64,000 nucleotides of DNA from Candidatus Saccharimonadota bacterium (GCA_905372305.1 CAJPOP010000003.1:73369-137368); one strand, 5' to 3'. Counted from the first letter of the stretch, positions 25,168 through 33,425 are shown. A program made the numbers and translations. The notes: generated from the sequence alone by a model not told the origin.

Positions 25168-26187
25168 TTAGGCAAAATAAATCCGCATCAACTCGCGCGC
25201 CACTCGATCAGCATCATGTCGGATTAGGCTGCGCTGTGCTGCCAACGGATCGCTGTCAGAATTTTTATTAACCCAAGCAGTATCAGCAATCAACCGCTTG
25301 CCTGAGGCGTAATAATGCTTGTTTTTCAACGTCTCCTCATCCCATTCCACCAAATATTCGCCGTCATGTGAATACTTCTCGATCAGTTTTTCCGGAGGAC
25401 GATGATTATTATACAAAACATAATCCATATCAACACCTGAAAACCGCTCAATTTCATCCGCGAAATCCGCCACGGTAAAACCATCCGTCTGACCCGGTTT
25501 GTTAACTAGATTGCAAACATAAACTTTCTTCGCCTTTGTCTCCGCCAACGCTCTGGTTACGCCGCGCACCAACAATGCTGGCGCCAGACTACCATACAGC
25601 AGCCCGGGCGCAATCACCACCAAATCCGCATCTAAAATCGCCTGGCGCGCTCGCGGGTTAATGCCAGCCGGCGGTTTCAATTCCAGCCACGGACGCTCGC
25701 CGCGCGGAATTTGCAGCGATTCTGCCGCGTGTTGGCCATTGACAGTCGTACCGTCTTTTAGCTTAATCGACATAGTCGTATCATCCAAAGTAATTGGGAA
25801 CACTCGCCCGTTTACACCCAAAACTTCACTCGCCAGCTCCACCGCCTCGGCAAAACTCCCCGTCATCTTTTCCAACGCTGCCATGAACAAATTGCCAAAG
25901 GCGTGCCCCTTCATACTGCCCTCGTCAAACCGATAATTAAACAGGTCGCGCACCTTCGGCGAGCTACTCAGCGCCACCAAACATTGCCGGACATCGCCCG
26001 CTGGCAGCACACCCAGTTCGTCGCGCAATTGCCCAGTCGAGCCGCCGTCATCAACCATATTAACCAGCGCCGTGATGCTATGCGTGTACTTTTTCAAGCC
26101 CGACAGCAGCGTGAAGCTCCCGGTTCCGCCGCCAATTACTACAATTTTTACCCCAAAATAATCATTATTTGAAACATTCATTACCAT
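25168..26187 (-). CDS. yvcK: YvcK-family (CofD-like) morphogenesis/gluconeogenesis factor
   Basis: 339 residues. Rossmann-like GGGTGSFTLLSGLKKY (about 19-34), NMVDDGGSTGQLRDELG, PAGDVRQCLVAL, GHAFGNLFMAALE and VYVCNLVNKPGQTDGFTVAD are hallmarks of the CofD/YvcK family; YvcK binds UDP-GlcNAc and supports cell-wall synthesis in Firmicutes and Actinobacteria. TATAAT ends 6 nt before the ATG, so leaderless; an internal ATG lies 6 nt later. Confidence 0.85.
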   Translation of the reverse strand: MVMNVSNNDYFGVKIVVIGGGTGSFTLLSGLKKYTHSITALVNMVDDGGSTGQLRDELGVLPAGDVRQCLVALSSSPKVRDLFNYRFDEGSMKGHAFGNLFMAALEKMTGSFAEAVELASEVLGVNGRVFPITLDDTTMSIKLKDGTTVNGQHAAESLQIPRGERPWLELKPPAGINPRARQAILDADLVVIAPGLLYGSLAPALLVRGVTRALAETKAKKVYVCNLVNKPGQTDGFTVADFADEIERFSGVDMDYVLYNNHRPPEKLIEKYSHDGEYLVEWDEETLKNKHYYASGKRLIADTAWVNKNSDSDPLAAQRSLIRHDADRVARELMRIYFA

Positions 26188-26214
26188 GCCCGAATTATAC
26201 CACCTTACCGGAAC

Positions 26215-26883
26215 TTAAACCAATGTACCCTTTGGCAGCGCCCACTCCAGATACGGTTGCTGCTGATGTTCAATGGCGTTGATAATATGCGTAGCAATTT
26301 TAGCGGGATCGTTGAAAAACGCATAATCAGCCGGCAGCTCCCGGCCATTCCAAAACGGCGTCTTCATAGCGCCAGGCAAAAACAGCGCGACTTTTACTGG
26401 CAATTTCTGCTCGTCGGCCTGCATCCCTAAGCTGCGCGCCAAGCCCGCTTGGGCGTGTTTAGTCGCCACGTATACCGCCTCGTCCGCCCGAGCTTTGACG
26501 CTGCTGGTCGAGCCGATAATCGTTAAAACTGACTTCTGATTTTGACGAGCCATCTTTCGCCACGCCCACTGCACCAGCGGCAACGCACCGGCAAAGTTCA
26601 CCTCCGCCATGGAGCGTGCATCAGACTGATCCTCAAAATTACCGCGCCAACCATAGCCTGCCGCCCAGACAAATTGTTCAATATCGTCGTCACCCAGAAT
26701 TTGCTCAATCCGCGCTGGCGCTGCCTCTACTTGCTCGGGATAATACACATCCAATTGGAAACCCTCGCCGTGTTCCTGGGTGTTATGTGTCTTCCCCAGC
26801 ACCAACACACGCTTACCGCTTTCTCTGAGCTGCCGCGCCATTTCGCGGCCAAGTCCGCTCGTCCCACCAAGAATAATATGCAT
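26215..26883 (-). CDS. SDR-family oxidoreductase
   Basis: 222 residues from the ATG at 26883 (MHIILGGTSGLGREMA). The cofactor loop GGTSGLG starts at residue 6; later WAAGYGW (NAG-like), TIIGSTSS and YVATKHAQAG provide the Ser-Tyr-Lys triad of short-chain dehydrogenases. Substrate unknown; NAD(P)H dependent by family. TATAAT lies 6 nt upstream of this ATG, which argues against the longer frame. Stands alone between yvcK and a Nudix gene. Confidence 0.85.
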   Translation of the reverse strand: MHIILGGTSGLGREMARQLRESGKRVLVLGKTHNTQEHGEGFQLDVYYPEQVEAAPARIEQILGDDDIEQFVWAAGYGWRGNFEDQSDARSMAEVNFAGALPLVQWAWRKMARQNQKSVLTIIGSTSSVKARADEAVYVATKHAQAGLARSLGMQADEQKLPVKVALFLPGAMKTPFWNGRELPADYAFFNDPAKIATHIINAIEHQQQPYLEWALPKGTLV

Positions 26884-26967
26884 ATGGTTATTATAGCACG
26901 CCGGACTCACGTATCGTAAATTGAACACTTAAAGTCTGAATGAAGTCCGCGAATTTCTTCCACCCGA

Positions 26968-27462
26968 TCAAGAATCGCCCTGGCAGTGTCTCTCCAGCCG
27001 CTCCTGCAGACGCTCGTGAAAATATTTTGCGTATTTTGCCTGGCTATCGTCAAACAGATCAAGTTCATTCGGATCAATAAAGCGCATATCTTCGCCGTCA
27101 ACGCCGATAGAAAAATCATAGCCCTCCGGTTGAACCCAGCAGACAACATACACCTGATACGCATCAATTCCCTTCAGATACATAGGATTCGCCACGTCAA
27201 TCACATCAAAAGTAAAACCGCCGCTATAGCCGACTTCCTCTTCCAACTCGCGCGCCAACGCCTGCTCAAATGTTTCGCCAAAGTCAAGCCCGCCGCCAGG
27301 CAAACCCCAATTAAGACCGTGTTCTTTAACTACCAGCAGCTCGCCGTCATCGTTATAAATCACCGCTTTAATTGACACGCGGAACAAATAGTCCTGCCGC
27401 ATTACACCGTCAGGCTGCGTCGTAAAAATATGCCCCTCAGCCAGCTTTTTATCTGTACTCAT
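26968..27462 (-). CDS. Nudix hydrolase
   Basis: 164 residues. Nudix box GGGLDFGETFEQALAREL followed by EEEVGY supplies the metal-binding glutamates; the N-terminal LLVVKEHGLNWGLPGG strand precedes it. Hydrolyses a nucleoside diphosphate linked to another moiety; substrate unknown. A paralogue with the same layout is encoded at 32907-33392 (shared GHI-T-Q start, VRQDYLFRVSIKA-like strand). TAAGAT is 6 nt before the ATG. Confidence 0.87.
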   Translation of the reverse strand: MSTDKKLAEGHIFTTQPDGVMRQDYLFRVSIKAVIYNDDGELLVVKEHGLNWGLPGGGLDFGETFEQALARELEEEVGYSGGFTFDVIDVANPMYLKGIDAYQVYVVCWVQPEGYDFSIGVDGEDMRFIDPNELDLFDDSQAKYAKYFHERLQERLERHCQGDS

Positions 27463-27534
27463 TAGCGTATCTTAGCATAATAATTTGACAAAAATCAAAC
27501 GCGTTTCGTCAGGGATTCGCCCCGCCGCCAAGAT

Positions 27535-28272
27535 TTACTCTGCGTATTTTTCAACAAACCGCCGCAATATCTTGACCGGTTCGGTTACCAATTCCGATTC
27601 GCGGTACGCCGCATCGATCAGATCTTGAGCTTCCTCTGGCGCGAAATAGCCAGCATGCTTATAAATATTAATCCGCAGCGCCAAGCCATCAGCATCAAGC
27701 TCAGGATGAAATTGCGCCGCATAAACATTTTTCCCGGCGCGCAGCAATTGTATACAGGTCGCAGAACGAGCCAGCACTACGCTATTCGGCGGCGCCGTGT
27801 CTGTCCCCTCTTTATGCCCGACGAAGCCGCGAAAACTAGCTGGCAAGCCAGCCAGCAGCGGATCGTCCTGCGCTTCCGGCGTCAAATTTATATCCACCGC
27901 ACAAACCGGCTCACCATGATCGAAATCCGTCCGACCGCCCAGCGCCGTTACCAGCGCCCCCACGCCCAAGCAAGTGCCTAAAAACGGCTTATCCTCAGCT
28001 GCAATCCGGCGAAGCAGCGGCATGATATAATCTTCAAACTGCAATTGTTCTGGCGATTTTTCCTCTGGCGGATAAGCAAAATTAGCTGGCCCGCCGCCCA
28101 TAAAAATACCGCTGTAATCATCCAAATTAACTGGCGAGAATTCGCCGCGGTCAAGCCGCAAGCGCTGCAACTGCTCCGGCTGCAAACCGCCAAATTTCAA
28201 AAAAGCTGCATATTCGTCGTCAGACGCTTCGTCCTCGGGACGGGATTGTAAAAGAAGAAAAGGTTTTGTCAT
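27535..28272 (-). CDS. GMP synthase-like class I glutamine amidotransferase
   Basis: 245 residues. Nucleophile elbow FLGTCLGVGALV (Cys near 106), oxyanion-forming GGGPANF, and QFHPELDADGL (His-x-Glu) complete the triad of class I amidotransferases. Stand-alone domain similar to YfeJ/GuaA-like amidotransferases acting on an unknown acceptor. TACACT lies 6 nt before the ATG (leaderless type). Confidence 0.85.
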   Translation of the reverse strand: MTKPFLLLQSRPEDEASDDEYAAFLKFGGLQPEQLQRLRLDRGEFSPVNLDDYSGIFMGGGPANFAYPPEEKSPEQLQFEDYIMPLLRRIAAEDKPFLGTCLGVGALVTALGGRTDFDHGEPVCAVDINLTPEAQDDPLLAGLPASFRGFVGHKEGTDTAPPNSVVLARSATCIQLLRAGKNVYAAQFHPELDADGLALRINIYKHAGYFAPEEAQDLIDAAYRESELVTEPVKILRRFVEKYAE

Positions 28273-28350
28273 GAATTAAGTGTAACACGCCGGAGACTAA
28301 TCAGCCAACGTCGGCGAATTACGAATCTCCGCGATTATCGGATTTTATAT

Positions 28351-28926
28351 CTATATATCACGAACCGGCCGTATCAATTTAAGACTATCTGGCATATACC
28401 ATTTATTGCCCTGGCTGTCCTGCTCATATTTGTAATTAATCGTGTGATCGGCCTGAAAATAATCGCCGGTACCGACAATTTTATACTGAATATACATCTT
28501 ACGGACTGAATCGTTCTCAGGCATCGCGCCTCGGTACATCCGCAGCTCAAAAATCTCGCCCGGCTTGAGAAATTTATTCAAATCGCCCCGCTGCCCCAGC
28601 AGCTCATATTTATCTAGCTCAACATCAAAACTAGCGAGGTTGTGAATGTACGCCCATATTTCAAGAGATTTATTATCGCTAGACGGCTGCGCTTTAATCC
28701 GCTCAACTTCTATTTCAGGAATTATTTTTTGGCCGCTAGCTAAGTGGTACTGATCAGGCTTCCGCTCACTAGCCACCGGCATTTCATCCGGTTTGTTTTT
28801 AACACCGCCATTACTTTCCTGCGGCAAGCCTGCGCGGCTGCCATCGCCGATATTTTTAATACCGCTAATACGCGCCAAATACTCGTCATTTGGTTCGCCA
28901 AAAATTAAGTTACGCAGCCAGCCCAT
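28351..28926 (-). CDS. Unknown conserved protein
   Basis: 191 residues from the ATG at 28926 (MGWLRNLIFGEPNDEYLARI). A polar linker is followed by a beta-rich domain (about 75-185) with IEVERIKAQ, SLEIWAYIHNLASFDVELDK and MYIQYKIVGTG, resembling an Ig-like or C2-like sandwich. No family recognised. TATACT ends 6 nt before this ATG; an upstream ATG at 28962 would place the promoter inside the gene. Divergent from hsp20. Confidence 0.6.
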   Translation of the reverse strand: MGWLRNLIFGEPNDEYLARISGIKNIGDGSRAGLPQESNGGVKNKPDEMPVASERKPDQYHLASGQKIIPEIEVERIKAQPSSDNKSLEIWAYIHNLASFDVELDKYELLGQRGDLNKFLKPGEIFELRMYRGAMPENDSVRKMYIQYKIVGTGDYFQADHTINYKYEQDSQGNKWYMPDSLKLIRPVRDI

Positions 28927-28961
28927 GCAGCCAGTATAGCGCATCAGGATAAAACTGCCCA

Positions 28962-28994
28962 TACGCTATATATAGCGCCACCATATATAGCGTA
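28962..28994. repeat. 12-bp perfect inverted repeat in hsp20 divergent region
   Basis: tacgctatatat (28962-28973) and atatatagcgta (28983-28994) are exact inverted complements around a 9-nt loop. It lies between two divergent genes and upstream of both promoters; may be an operator or cruciform. Confidence 0.45.
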
Positions 28995-29060
28995 GGCTGG
29001 TATGTGGAAAACTCTGGAAAACTTTTTGCCTACACTAGACTACTGTTATTTTGCTTATGT

Positions 29061-29098
29061 TTGGCACTCTTGACATGCGAGTGCCAACAAATTACAAT
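29061..29098 (+). promoter_or_regulatory. hsp20 promoter overlapped by CIRCE operator
   Basis: TTGGCACTC (29061-29069), 9-nt gap, GAGTGCCAA (29079-29087) is a perfect inverted repeat matching the HrcA-binding CIRCE element (consensus TTAGCACTC-N9-GAGTGCTAA). The -35 TTGACA (29070-29075) is the first part of the gap and is followed at 17 nt by TACAAT (29093-29098). HrcA binding would therefore block the promoter until heat shock. hrcA is not in the window. Confidence 0.9.
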
Positions 29099-29148
29099 GG
29101 AATATAGAGCAAAAGCTCGCCAAATCATAAACGAAAGGAGTAATACAA

Positions 29149-29589
29149 ATGAGTAAACTCGTTCGATTCGACCCGTTTGCCGAAATGGATGCCCTGCAGC
29201 GCCATTTCTTTAATGACGACAACTGGATGCCGCGCCAAGTGCGCTCGGTTGGCCTGCCTACCACTGATGTTTACATGAAAGATAACGCGCTAGTCGTCGA
29301 GGTTCACTTGCCGAAATTCGATGAAGACGACGTCAATATTTCTGTCGAAAACGGTAACTTGGTTATCCAAGCCCAACGGCACGAGAAAGAAGAAGATAAA
29401 GAAAAGAAGTATGTCGTACGCGAGTCGAGCAGTAGCTTCTACCGCAGCGTCCAGTTGCCAGAGCGCGCTGACGCCGATGCTATCGAAGCGCACCTGGACG
29501 ATGGCGTCTTGAAAGTAACCGTGCCAGTCACGCCAGCGCCAGAGCCAAAGAAAATTACTGTCAAATCGCGCGGCAAGAAAAAAGAGTAG
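29149..29589 (+). CDS. Small heat-shock protein Hsp20
   Basis: 146 residues. Alpha-crystallin domain spans about 42-135 with LVVEVHLPKFDEDDVNISVE, SSSFYRSVQLPE and the hallmark A-x-x-x-x-G-V-L (AHLDDGVLKVTVP); the C-terminal tail carries a K-I-T-V I-x-I/V-like motif and a Lys-rich end. ATP-independent holdase chaperone. AAAGGAG lies 8 nt before the ATG. CIRCE-controlled promoter upstream and a strong terminator downstream make it a monocistronic heat-shock gene. Confidence 0.94.
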   Translation: MSKLVRFDPFAEMDALQRHFFNDDNWMPRQVRSVGLPTTDVYMKDNALVVEVHLPKFDEDDVNISVENGNLVIQAQRHEKEEDKEKKYVVRESSSSFYRSVQLPERADADAIEAHLDDGVLKVTVPVTPAPEPKKITVKSRGKKKE

Positions 29590-29613
29590 GCTTCACCTGC
29601 TCCGTTCTGATTT

Positions 29614-29642
29614 AAAAGCCTCGGGAATACCGAGGCTTTTTC
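29614..29642 (+). terminator. Intrinsic terminator of hsp20
   Basis: aaaagcctcgg / ccgaggctttt, an 11-bp perfect stem with a 5-nt loop (29614-29640) ending in a T-run, 25 nt after the hsp20 stop. Confidence 0.92.
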
Positions 29643-29778
29643 TACTTGCGGGAATCCACTATGCAAAAGTCTCTGGTATGGGGATTCTAAAGAACTACAC
29701 CCCTGCAATTATCCTTAAGAACTTCTAAATTTTAAGACATCCGGCGTATCTAATTTTTCAGCCTGGCGGGCCCGTACT

Positions 29779-30381
29779 TCAGCTGGGTGCGATATATAGC
29801 CAAAGATATAATAAACTGGCAACACAAATCGAAGCCGCTGCGACAATGCCACAGTATAAACTGCATTTATCAAAACTGTTCGTAAAGGCCAAAACTTCTG
29901 CTCCAGTCGCCGCTAAAACAGCTCGGGAAGAACAATTCTCTATTCTTTCTCCGGCAGCACTGGCAAATTTTAATATAGCCGGCCGATTGTCTTCGTACAA
30001 AACACCACCTTGCTCGTCAGCCATATGCTGTAGCTCATGGCGAGCGGTCTTTGCCGCATCCTTATCGCATCTAATTTTAATATAATGCCGTCCGTTTTGG
30101 TATTGATAATATCCCGAACAACCGCTAGGTAATATTTCGCTGTGCTTTCTTGAGGCAAATACAATCTCGACTCCATCCATTTCTCGTTCGTTCAGACCGA
30201 CAGCAGCTGCCATTTCATAAATCGCCTCAATATCTACATCAATAATTTCACCAGGCTTTAAGGCTCTTCCAACTGTCGTTTCAAACGATACTAGTGGACC
30301 ACAGTCTGGTAAATCGGCACCGCAAATACGCGGCTGAGGCTCGCGCTCAATACCTTGCCAAACATCCCAATTTTTTCGCAC
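29779..30381 (-). CDS. Tail-anchored zincin-like (HExxH) protein
   Basis: 200 residues, GTG start. Near residue 115-125 the sequence AARHELQHMADEQGG contains HELQH, an HExxH zinc-protease motif placed in a helix. The final ~25 residues (YCGIVAAASICVASLLYLWLYI) form a transmembrane tail, giving a cytoplasmic catalytic domain or an external one depending on topology. Substrate unknown; family not recognised. The promoter TTGACG-17-TATAAT ends 6 nt before the GTG, so leaderless translation from GTG is implied. Confidence 0.55.
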   Translation of the reverse strand: MRKNWDVWQGIEREPQPRICGADLPDCGPLVSFETTVGRALKPGEIIDVDIEAIYEMAAAVGLNEREMDGVEIVFASRKHSEILPSGCSGYYQYQNGRHYIKIRCDKDAAKTARHELQHMADEQGGVLYEDNRPAILKFASAAGERIENCSSRAVLAATGAEVLAFTNSFDKCSLYCGIVAAASICVASLLYLWLYIAPS

Positions 30382-30387
30382 TGATGA

Positions 30388-30416
30388 ATTATATAATGCA
30401 GTATGATTTACGTCAA
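30388..30416 (-). promoter_or_regulatory. Leaderless promoter of the HExxH gene
   Basis: TTGACG (30411-30416), 17 nt, TATAAT (30388-30393), then 6 nt to the GTG start at 30381. A transcript starting 6-7 nt after the -10 begins at or next to the start codon. Confidence 0.8.
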
Positions 30417-31000
30417 GAGATTTTGCTAGCTTTTTTAATATAATCGCGAGACGTTAAATCTTCGGCCGACTCAACATCGCGAAGCCACGGAAAATACCGG
30501 AGCACGTTGTCTTGATGCAGCACTTCTGCCAAAGGCGCTGATTTAACCGTAATATCTTCGCCAGCATCAAGATGCTGCGCTGCTCGATGCAACACTCCCC
30601 CTGTAGCCAGGAACAAATAGGTAAACCACTCAATTTTCTTATCCATCTGCACGACATCAAGCAGTCTCCAATTAGCAAAAGTCCAGCCTGTTTCTTCTCT
30701 CAGTTCGCGCTGTGCCGCTGCTAATACCGACTCGTCGCTAGAGTCAACCCGGCCGACTGGCAAATGGTTCTTGCGGACAATCCCGCCCGGCTGCTCTTCG
30801 TCGATTACTAGCACATCGCCAGCCTCATCGAGCGCAATGACCATCACAGTGTCTGGACGGCGCAGCATTTCAAAAGTTTTTATGCTACCATCGGGCATCT
30901 TTTGCGGCCATTGATGTACTTCATAAATCTCACCTCTAAAAACAAAATCTGCTTTCGGAGGAATCAGACGAGCACCTTTCGGCAAAACACGTTCGGTCAT
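30413..31000 (-). CDS. Nudix hydrolase, ADP-ribose pyrophosphatase-like
   Basis: 195 residues. EEQPGGIVRKNHLPVGRVDS leads into the Nudix box region AAQRELREETGWTFANW. The placement of conserved residues and the preceding substrate strand (TVMVIALDEAGDVLVIDEEQ) fit ADP-sugar pyrophosphatases. It follows the CYTH gene by 2 nt with GAAGG before the ATG, so it is the second gene of a two-gene operon. The promoter of the next gene overlaps its 3' end. Confidence 0.8.
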   Translation of the reverse strand: MTERVLPKGARLIPPKADFVFRGEIYEVHQWPQKMPDGSIKTFEMLRRPDTVMVIALDEAGDVLVIDEEQPGGIVRKNHLPVGRVDSSDESVLAAAQRELREETGWTFANWRLLDVVQMDKKIEWFTYLFLATGGVLHRAAQHLDAGEDITVKSAPLAEVLHQDNVLRYFPWLRDVESAEDLTSRDYIKKASKIS

Positions 31001-31002
31001 CG

Positions 31003-31563
31003 CTATGCCTTCAACTTTTTCATCAAAATATCATAGCCATCGGTCACTTCATCTTGACGGCTGATGCCCAGTTCCGCCATAATGCACCACAAATCATCGG
31101 TTATCGCGACAGAATCGGCATTCTCGTCAGCTAATCGCTCTAATTCCATAAAGTTGCCCAGGCCTTCCACCGAGTCGATGCATACTTCTATATCATCCAG
31201 CTTGCCAGTCTGGCGAGTCTTCGACAAGTCCGAAAACGGCACGAAACCCAACTCCTTAACTATAGCAATCATGACATCTGGATCGCCAACTTCCGTTTCG
31301 CGTTCAATACTATCCAGCTGCCCAGTCACTGATCGTTTTAGAGTGAATAACGTCCGCTTGGTTTCATTTTCATCCTGTCCGCGAGTTTCGGTACGCACCC
31401 GCAGCCAAGGCACTGTATTGCCGTCGCCGCCAGCTTCTCCCGGCAGACCAAACACTTGATCGCGCTGATGTACCGGCCCGCCGAGAGCAACGCCCTTACC
31501 CGCCAGCGCAGCCAACAGCCCTTCTTTATCTTGCAATCTAACTTTTATCTCAATTTCTCTCAT
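31003..31563 (-). CDS. CYTH-domain phosphohydrolase/adenylate cyclase-like protein
   Basis: 186 residues. Begins MREIEIKVRLQDKEG with the ExExK signature of the CYTH superfamily (class IV adenylate cyclases, thiamine triphosphatases). Later strands RVRTETRG, TLKRSVTG and VCIDSVEGLGNFMELE complete the tunnel barrel. Acts on triphosphate substrates with divalent metals; exact substrate unknown. TATAAT lies 6 nt before the ATG. Confidence 0.85.
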   Translation of the reverse strand: MREIEIKVRLQDKEGLLAALAGKGVALGGPVHQRDQVFGLPGEAGGDGNTVPWLRVRTETRGQDENETKRTLFTLKRSVTGQLDSIERETEVGDPDVMIAIVKELGFVPFSDLSKTRQTGKLDDIEVCIDSVEGLGNFMELERLADENADSVAITDDLWCIMAELGISRQDEVTDGYDILMKKLKA

Positions 31564-31581
31564 ATATAAATTATATCACGT

Positions 31582-32154
31582 TTAGAGTACGTCCACTGGA
31601 CCGATAATATCCGTATTGCCAAAGTAAAAATCGGTTAAGACCTGCCGCCATGGCGTGCTGGTTGCCGCAGCATATATCATTTTGCCAATATCGCCATGGC
31701 AAGCCAACAACACCGTTTGATCTGGATGTTGACGCGCCATGAAATCAAGCACCCGCTGGCCGCGAGCCAATAACTCAGGAAAAGTCTCAGCGCCATCAGG
31801 ATGCAAAAAATAGGTCACGTTTTCTGCTTTGATGATGTCCGGCGCACAGATTTCCTCAATATCAGCGGCCGGCTTACCAGTCATAATGCCAAAATCACGC
31901 TCGATTAAATCATCGTGAATTATCGGCTCGGCAAGCTCCAGCTCCGCCGCTACAATCGCTGCCGTCTCGAAAGCTCGACCAAGCGGCGATGCATACACCG
32001 CGTCAAAAACTAGTTCCCTATCCTTGATGTGACGCGCCAATTGCCGCGCTTGCTGGCGTCCCAAATCGGTCAATGGCAGATCGCGATGACCGTTCAGAAT
32101 CCCGCGCACATTGTCTTCATTCTGGCCATGGCGAGCGATATAGATAGTAGTCAT
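31582..32154 (-). CDS. Histidine phosphatase family protein
   Basis: 190 residues. Catalytic RHGQNEDN at residues 8-15 (phosphohistidine loop), then GHRDLPLTDLGRQQARQLA, YASPLGRAFETA and a C-terminal VLLACHGDIGKMI with the second His. Cofactor-independent phosphoglycerate-mutase-like phosphatase; substrate not predictable. TATACT ends 7 nt before the ATG. Confidence 0.9.
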   Translation of the reverse strand: MTTIYIARHGQNEDNVRGILNGHRDLPLTDLGRQQARQLARHIKDRELVFDAVYASPLGRAFETAAIVAAELELAEPIIHDDLIERDFGIMTGKPAADIEEICAPDIIKAENVTYFLHPDGAETFPELLARGQRVLDFMARQHPDQTVLLACHGDIGKMIYAAATSTPWRQVLTDFYFGNTDIIGPVDVL

Positions 32155-32234
32155 GAACCTTAGTATATCATCTCTATCGGGTGGCGAGAAACCTTACAGA
32201 GTCCTATTCACCGCCGAAGTTTCCTGCTATGAAA

Positions 32235-32624
32235 TCATTGGCAAATCTGCGAATGAAGCTTCAGCCAATCAGCAATCGCATCAATATCGAGATGATCGGT
32301 CGCGACGCGGACGGCGAAATTTTCTAGTTCAACAGCCGCCGCAGTTATTCTCCAGCCATTTCTCGCCAAAAAGATGCCAGTAATCGTCACCGCCGTGCGC
32401 TTATTGCCATCGGTAAAGATATGGTCTGCTATACAATTACGCAAATAAACTGCCGCCTTTTCGTGAACTGACACATATTGCTCCTCACCAAAAACAACTG
32501 TTTGCGGCGCCGCCACCAGCGACTTTAGCCCCAGTTGATCGCGTACGCCATGCGAGCCGCCAAAATCCTCAATTATCCAAAAATGCAGCTCTAGAATTTC
32601 GTCAATCTCCAGATAGCGAATCAT
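32235..32624 (-). CDS. doc: Doc-type Fic toxin
   Basis: 129 residues. The Fic-core motif HIFTDGNKRTAVTI (about 87-100) is that of the Doc (death on curing) group, which phosphorylates elongation factor Tu and stops translation. The N-terminus IRYLEIDEILELH is also typical of Doc. Its ATG overlaps the AbrB-like gene by 4 nt, forming a toxin-antitoxin pair; Doc is more often paired with Phd. Confidence 0.85.
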   Translation of the reverse strand: MIRYLEIDEILELHFWIIEDFGGSHGVRDQLGLKSLVAAPQTVVFGEEQYVSVHEKAAVYLRNCIADHIFTDGNKRTAVTITGIFLARNGWRITAAAVELENFAVRVATDHLDIDAIADWLKLHSQICQ

Positions 32625-32848
32625 CGGTCTGCCAAGTTTTTCAGCGTTTCGCCGTACTGCTTTTTGAAATCATCATAATCCTGACGAAGCGACGGCTTAT
32701 TTGCCTGCTCAATTGGCTTTACCTGCTCAACCGTTAATCGCACCTCGTCGCCATCGCGAATCCCCAGCGCCCGCAAATCCCGCGCCGGCAGCGTCACGCC
32801 GCGGCTTGAACCAATCTTGATAACTTTTTGAATTGTAGTGATTGTCAT
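32621..32848 (-). CDS. AbrB/MazE-type antitoxin
   Basis: 75 residues. Residues 4-50 form a swapped-hairpin AbrB domain (VIKIGSSRGVTLPARDLRAL, then DGDEVRLTVE); the rest is a disordered Lys-rich tail that could wrap the toxin. Antitoxin and autorepressor of the downstream doc. TATAAT lies 6 nt before the ATG; a 14-bp palindrome in the promoter spacer is a likely operator. Confidence 0.85.
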   Translation of the reverse strand: MTITTIQKVIKIGSSRGVTLPARDLRALGIRDGDEVRLTVEQVKPIEQANKPSLRQDYDDFKKQYGETLKNLADR

Positions 32849-32854
32849 GCAGAT

Positions 32855-32883
32855 ATTATAACAAAATTATAATTTTATTGCAA
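32855..32883 (-). promoter_or_regulatory. Toxin-antitoxin promoter with palindromic operator
   Basis: TTGCAA (32878-32883), 17-nt spacer, TATAAT (32855-32860), ATG 6 nt later. The spacer holds the perfect palindrome aaaattataatttt (32863-32876), a plausible AbrB-Doc binding site. Confidence 0.75.
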
Positions 32884-32906
32884 TATTAGCGAAACCAAAC
32901 CAATAT

Positions 32907-33392
32907 TTACCGCACGATTTCGCTATGCAACTGCTGCCATTTCATATGCGCGCTATACGCTCGAGCTGGCGCGTCAACCTCGCTCTTCTGAAGCAATAAC
33001 TCCTCAGGATCAATAAACATCACTTCATCACCCTCTTCACCTGGTATAAAATCAAAGTTCTCCGGCCAGACGCGGCAATAAAAACAGATTTGATTAGCAT
33101 CAAGCCGCTCAATATACATCTGTTCTGATGCGTCAAACAGCTGATAGCGCAAATCACCTTTATAGCCAACTTCTTCGTATAATTCACGTTTCAGCGATGA
33201 TTCAAAATCCTCATCATAATCCATGCCTCCGCCCGGCAAATCCCAATAAGTCCGATTAATTTCCTTGACGACCAAAATCTGCCCAGCGTCGTTATAGATC
33301 AAGGCTTTGAGCGAGATGCGATACAGGCAATCCAAATGGTCTGTGCCGTCTAGATTCTGCGTAATGATATGTCCGTTGGTGAGATTTGACAT
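32907..33392 (-). CDS. Nudix hydrolase
   Basis: 161 residues. WDLPGGGMDYDEDFESSLKR followed by ELYEEVGYKG is the Nudix box. Overall pattern (GHIITQNLDG start, LVVKEINRTYWDLPGG, IDPEELLL) parallels the enzyme encoded at 26968-27462, so the two are paralogues. Substrate unknown. TATAAC ends 7 nt before the ATG. Confidence 0.85.
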   Translation of the reverse strand: MSNLTNGHIITQNLDGTDHLDCLYRISLKALIYNDAGQILVVKEINRTYWDLPGGGMDYDEDFESSLKRELYEEVGYKGDLRYQLFDASEQMYIERLDANQICFYCRVWPENFDFIPGEEGDEVMFIDPEELLLQKSEVDAPARAYSAHMKWQQLHSEIVR

Positions 33393-33425
33393 GGGGATAG
33401 TTATAGCACTTTTAGGCTTTCTTAA

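Noticed and set aside
26907..27167. Short minus-strand ORF overlapping the Nudix gene
   Set aside because: Alternate frame of the well-supported Nudix gene, without start signals or a recognisable family.
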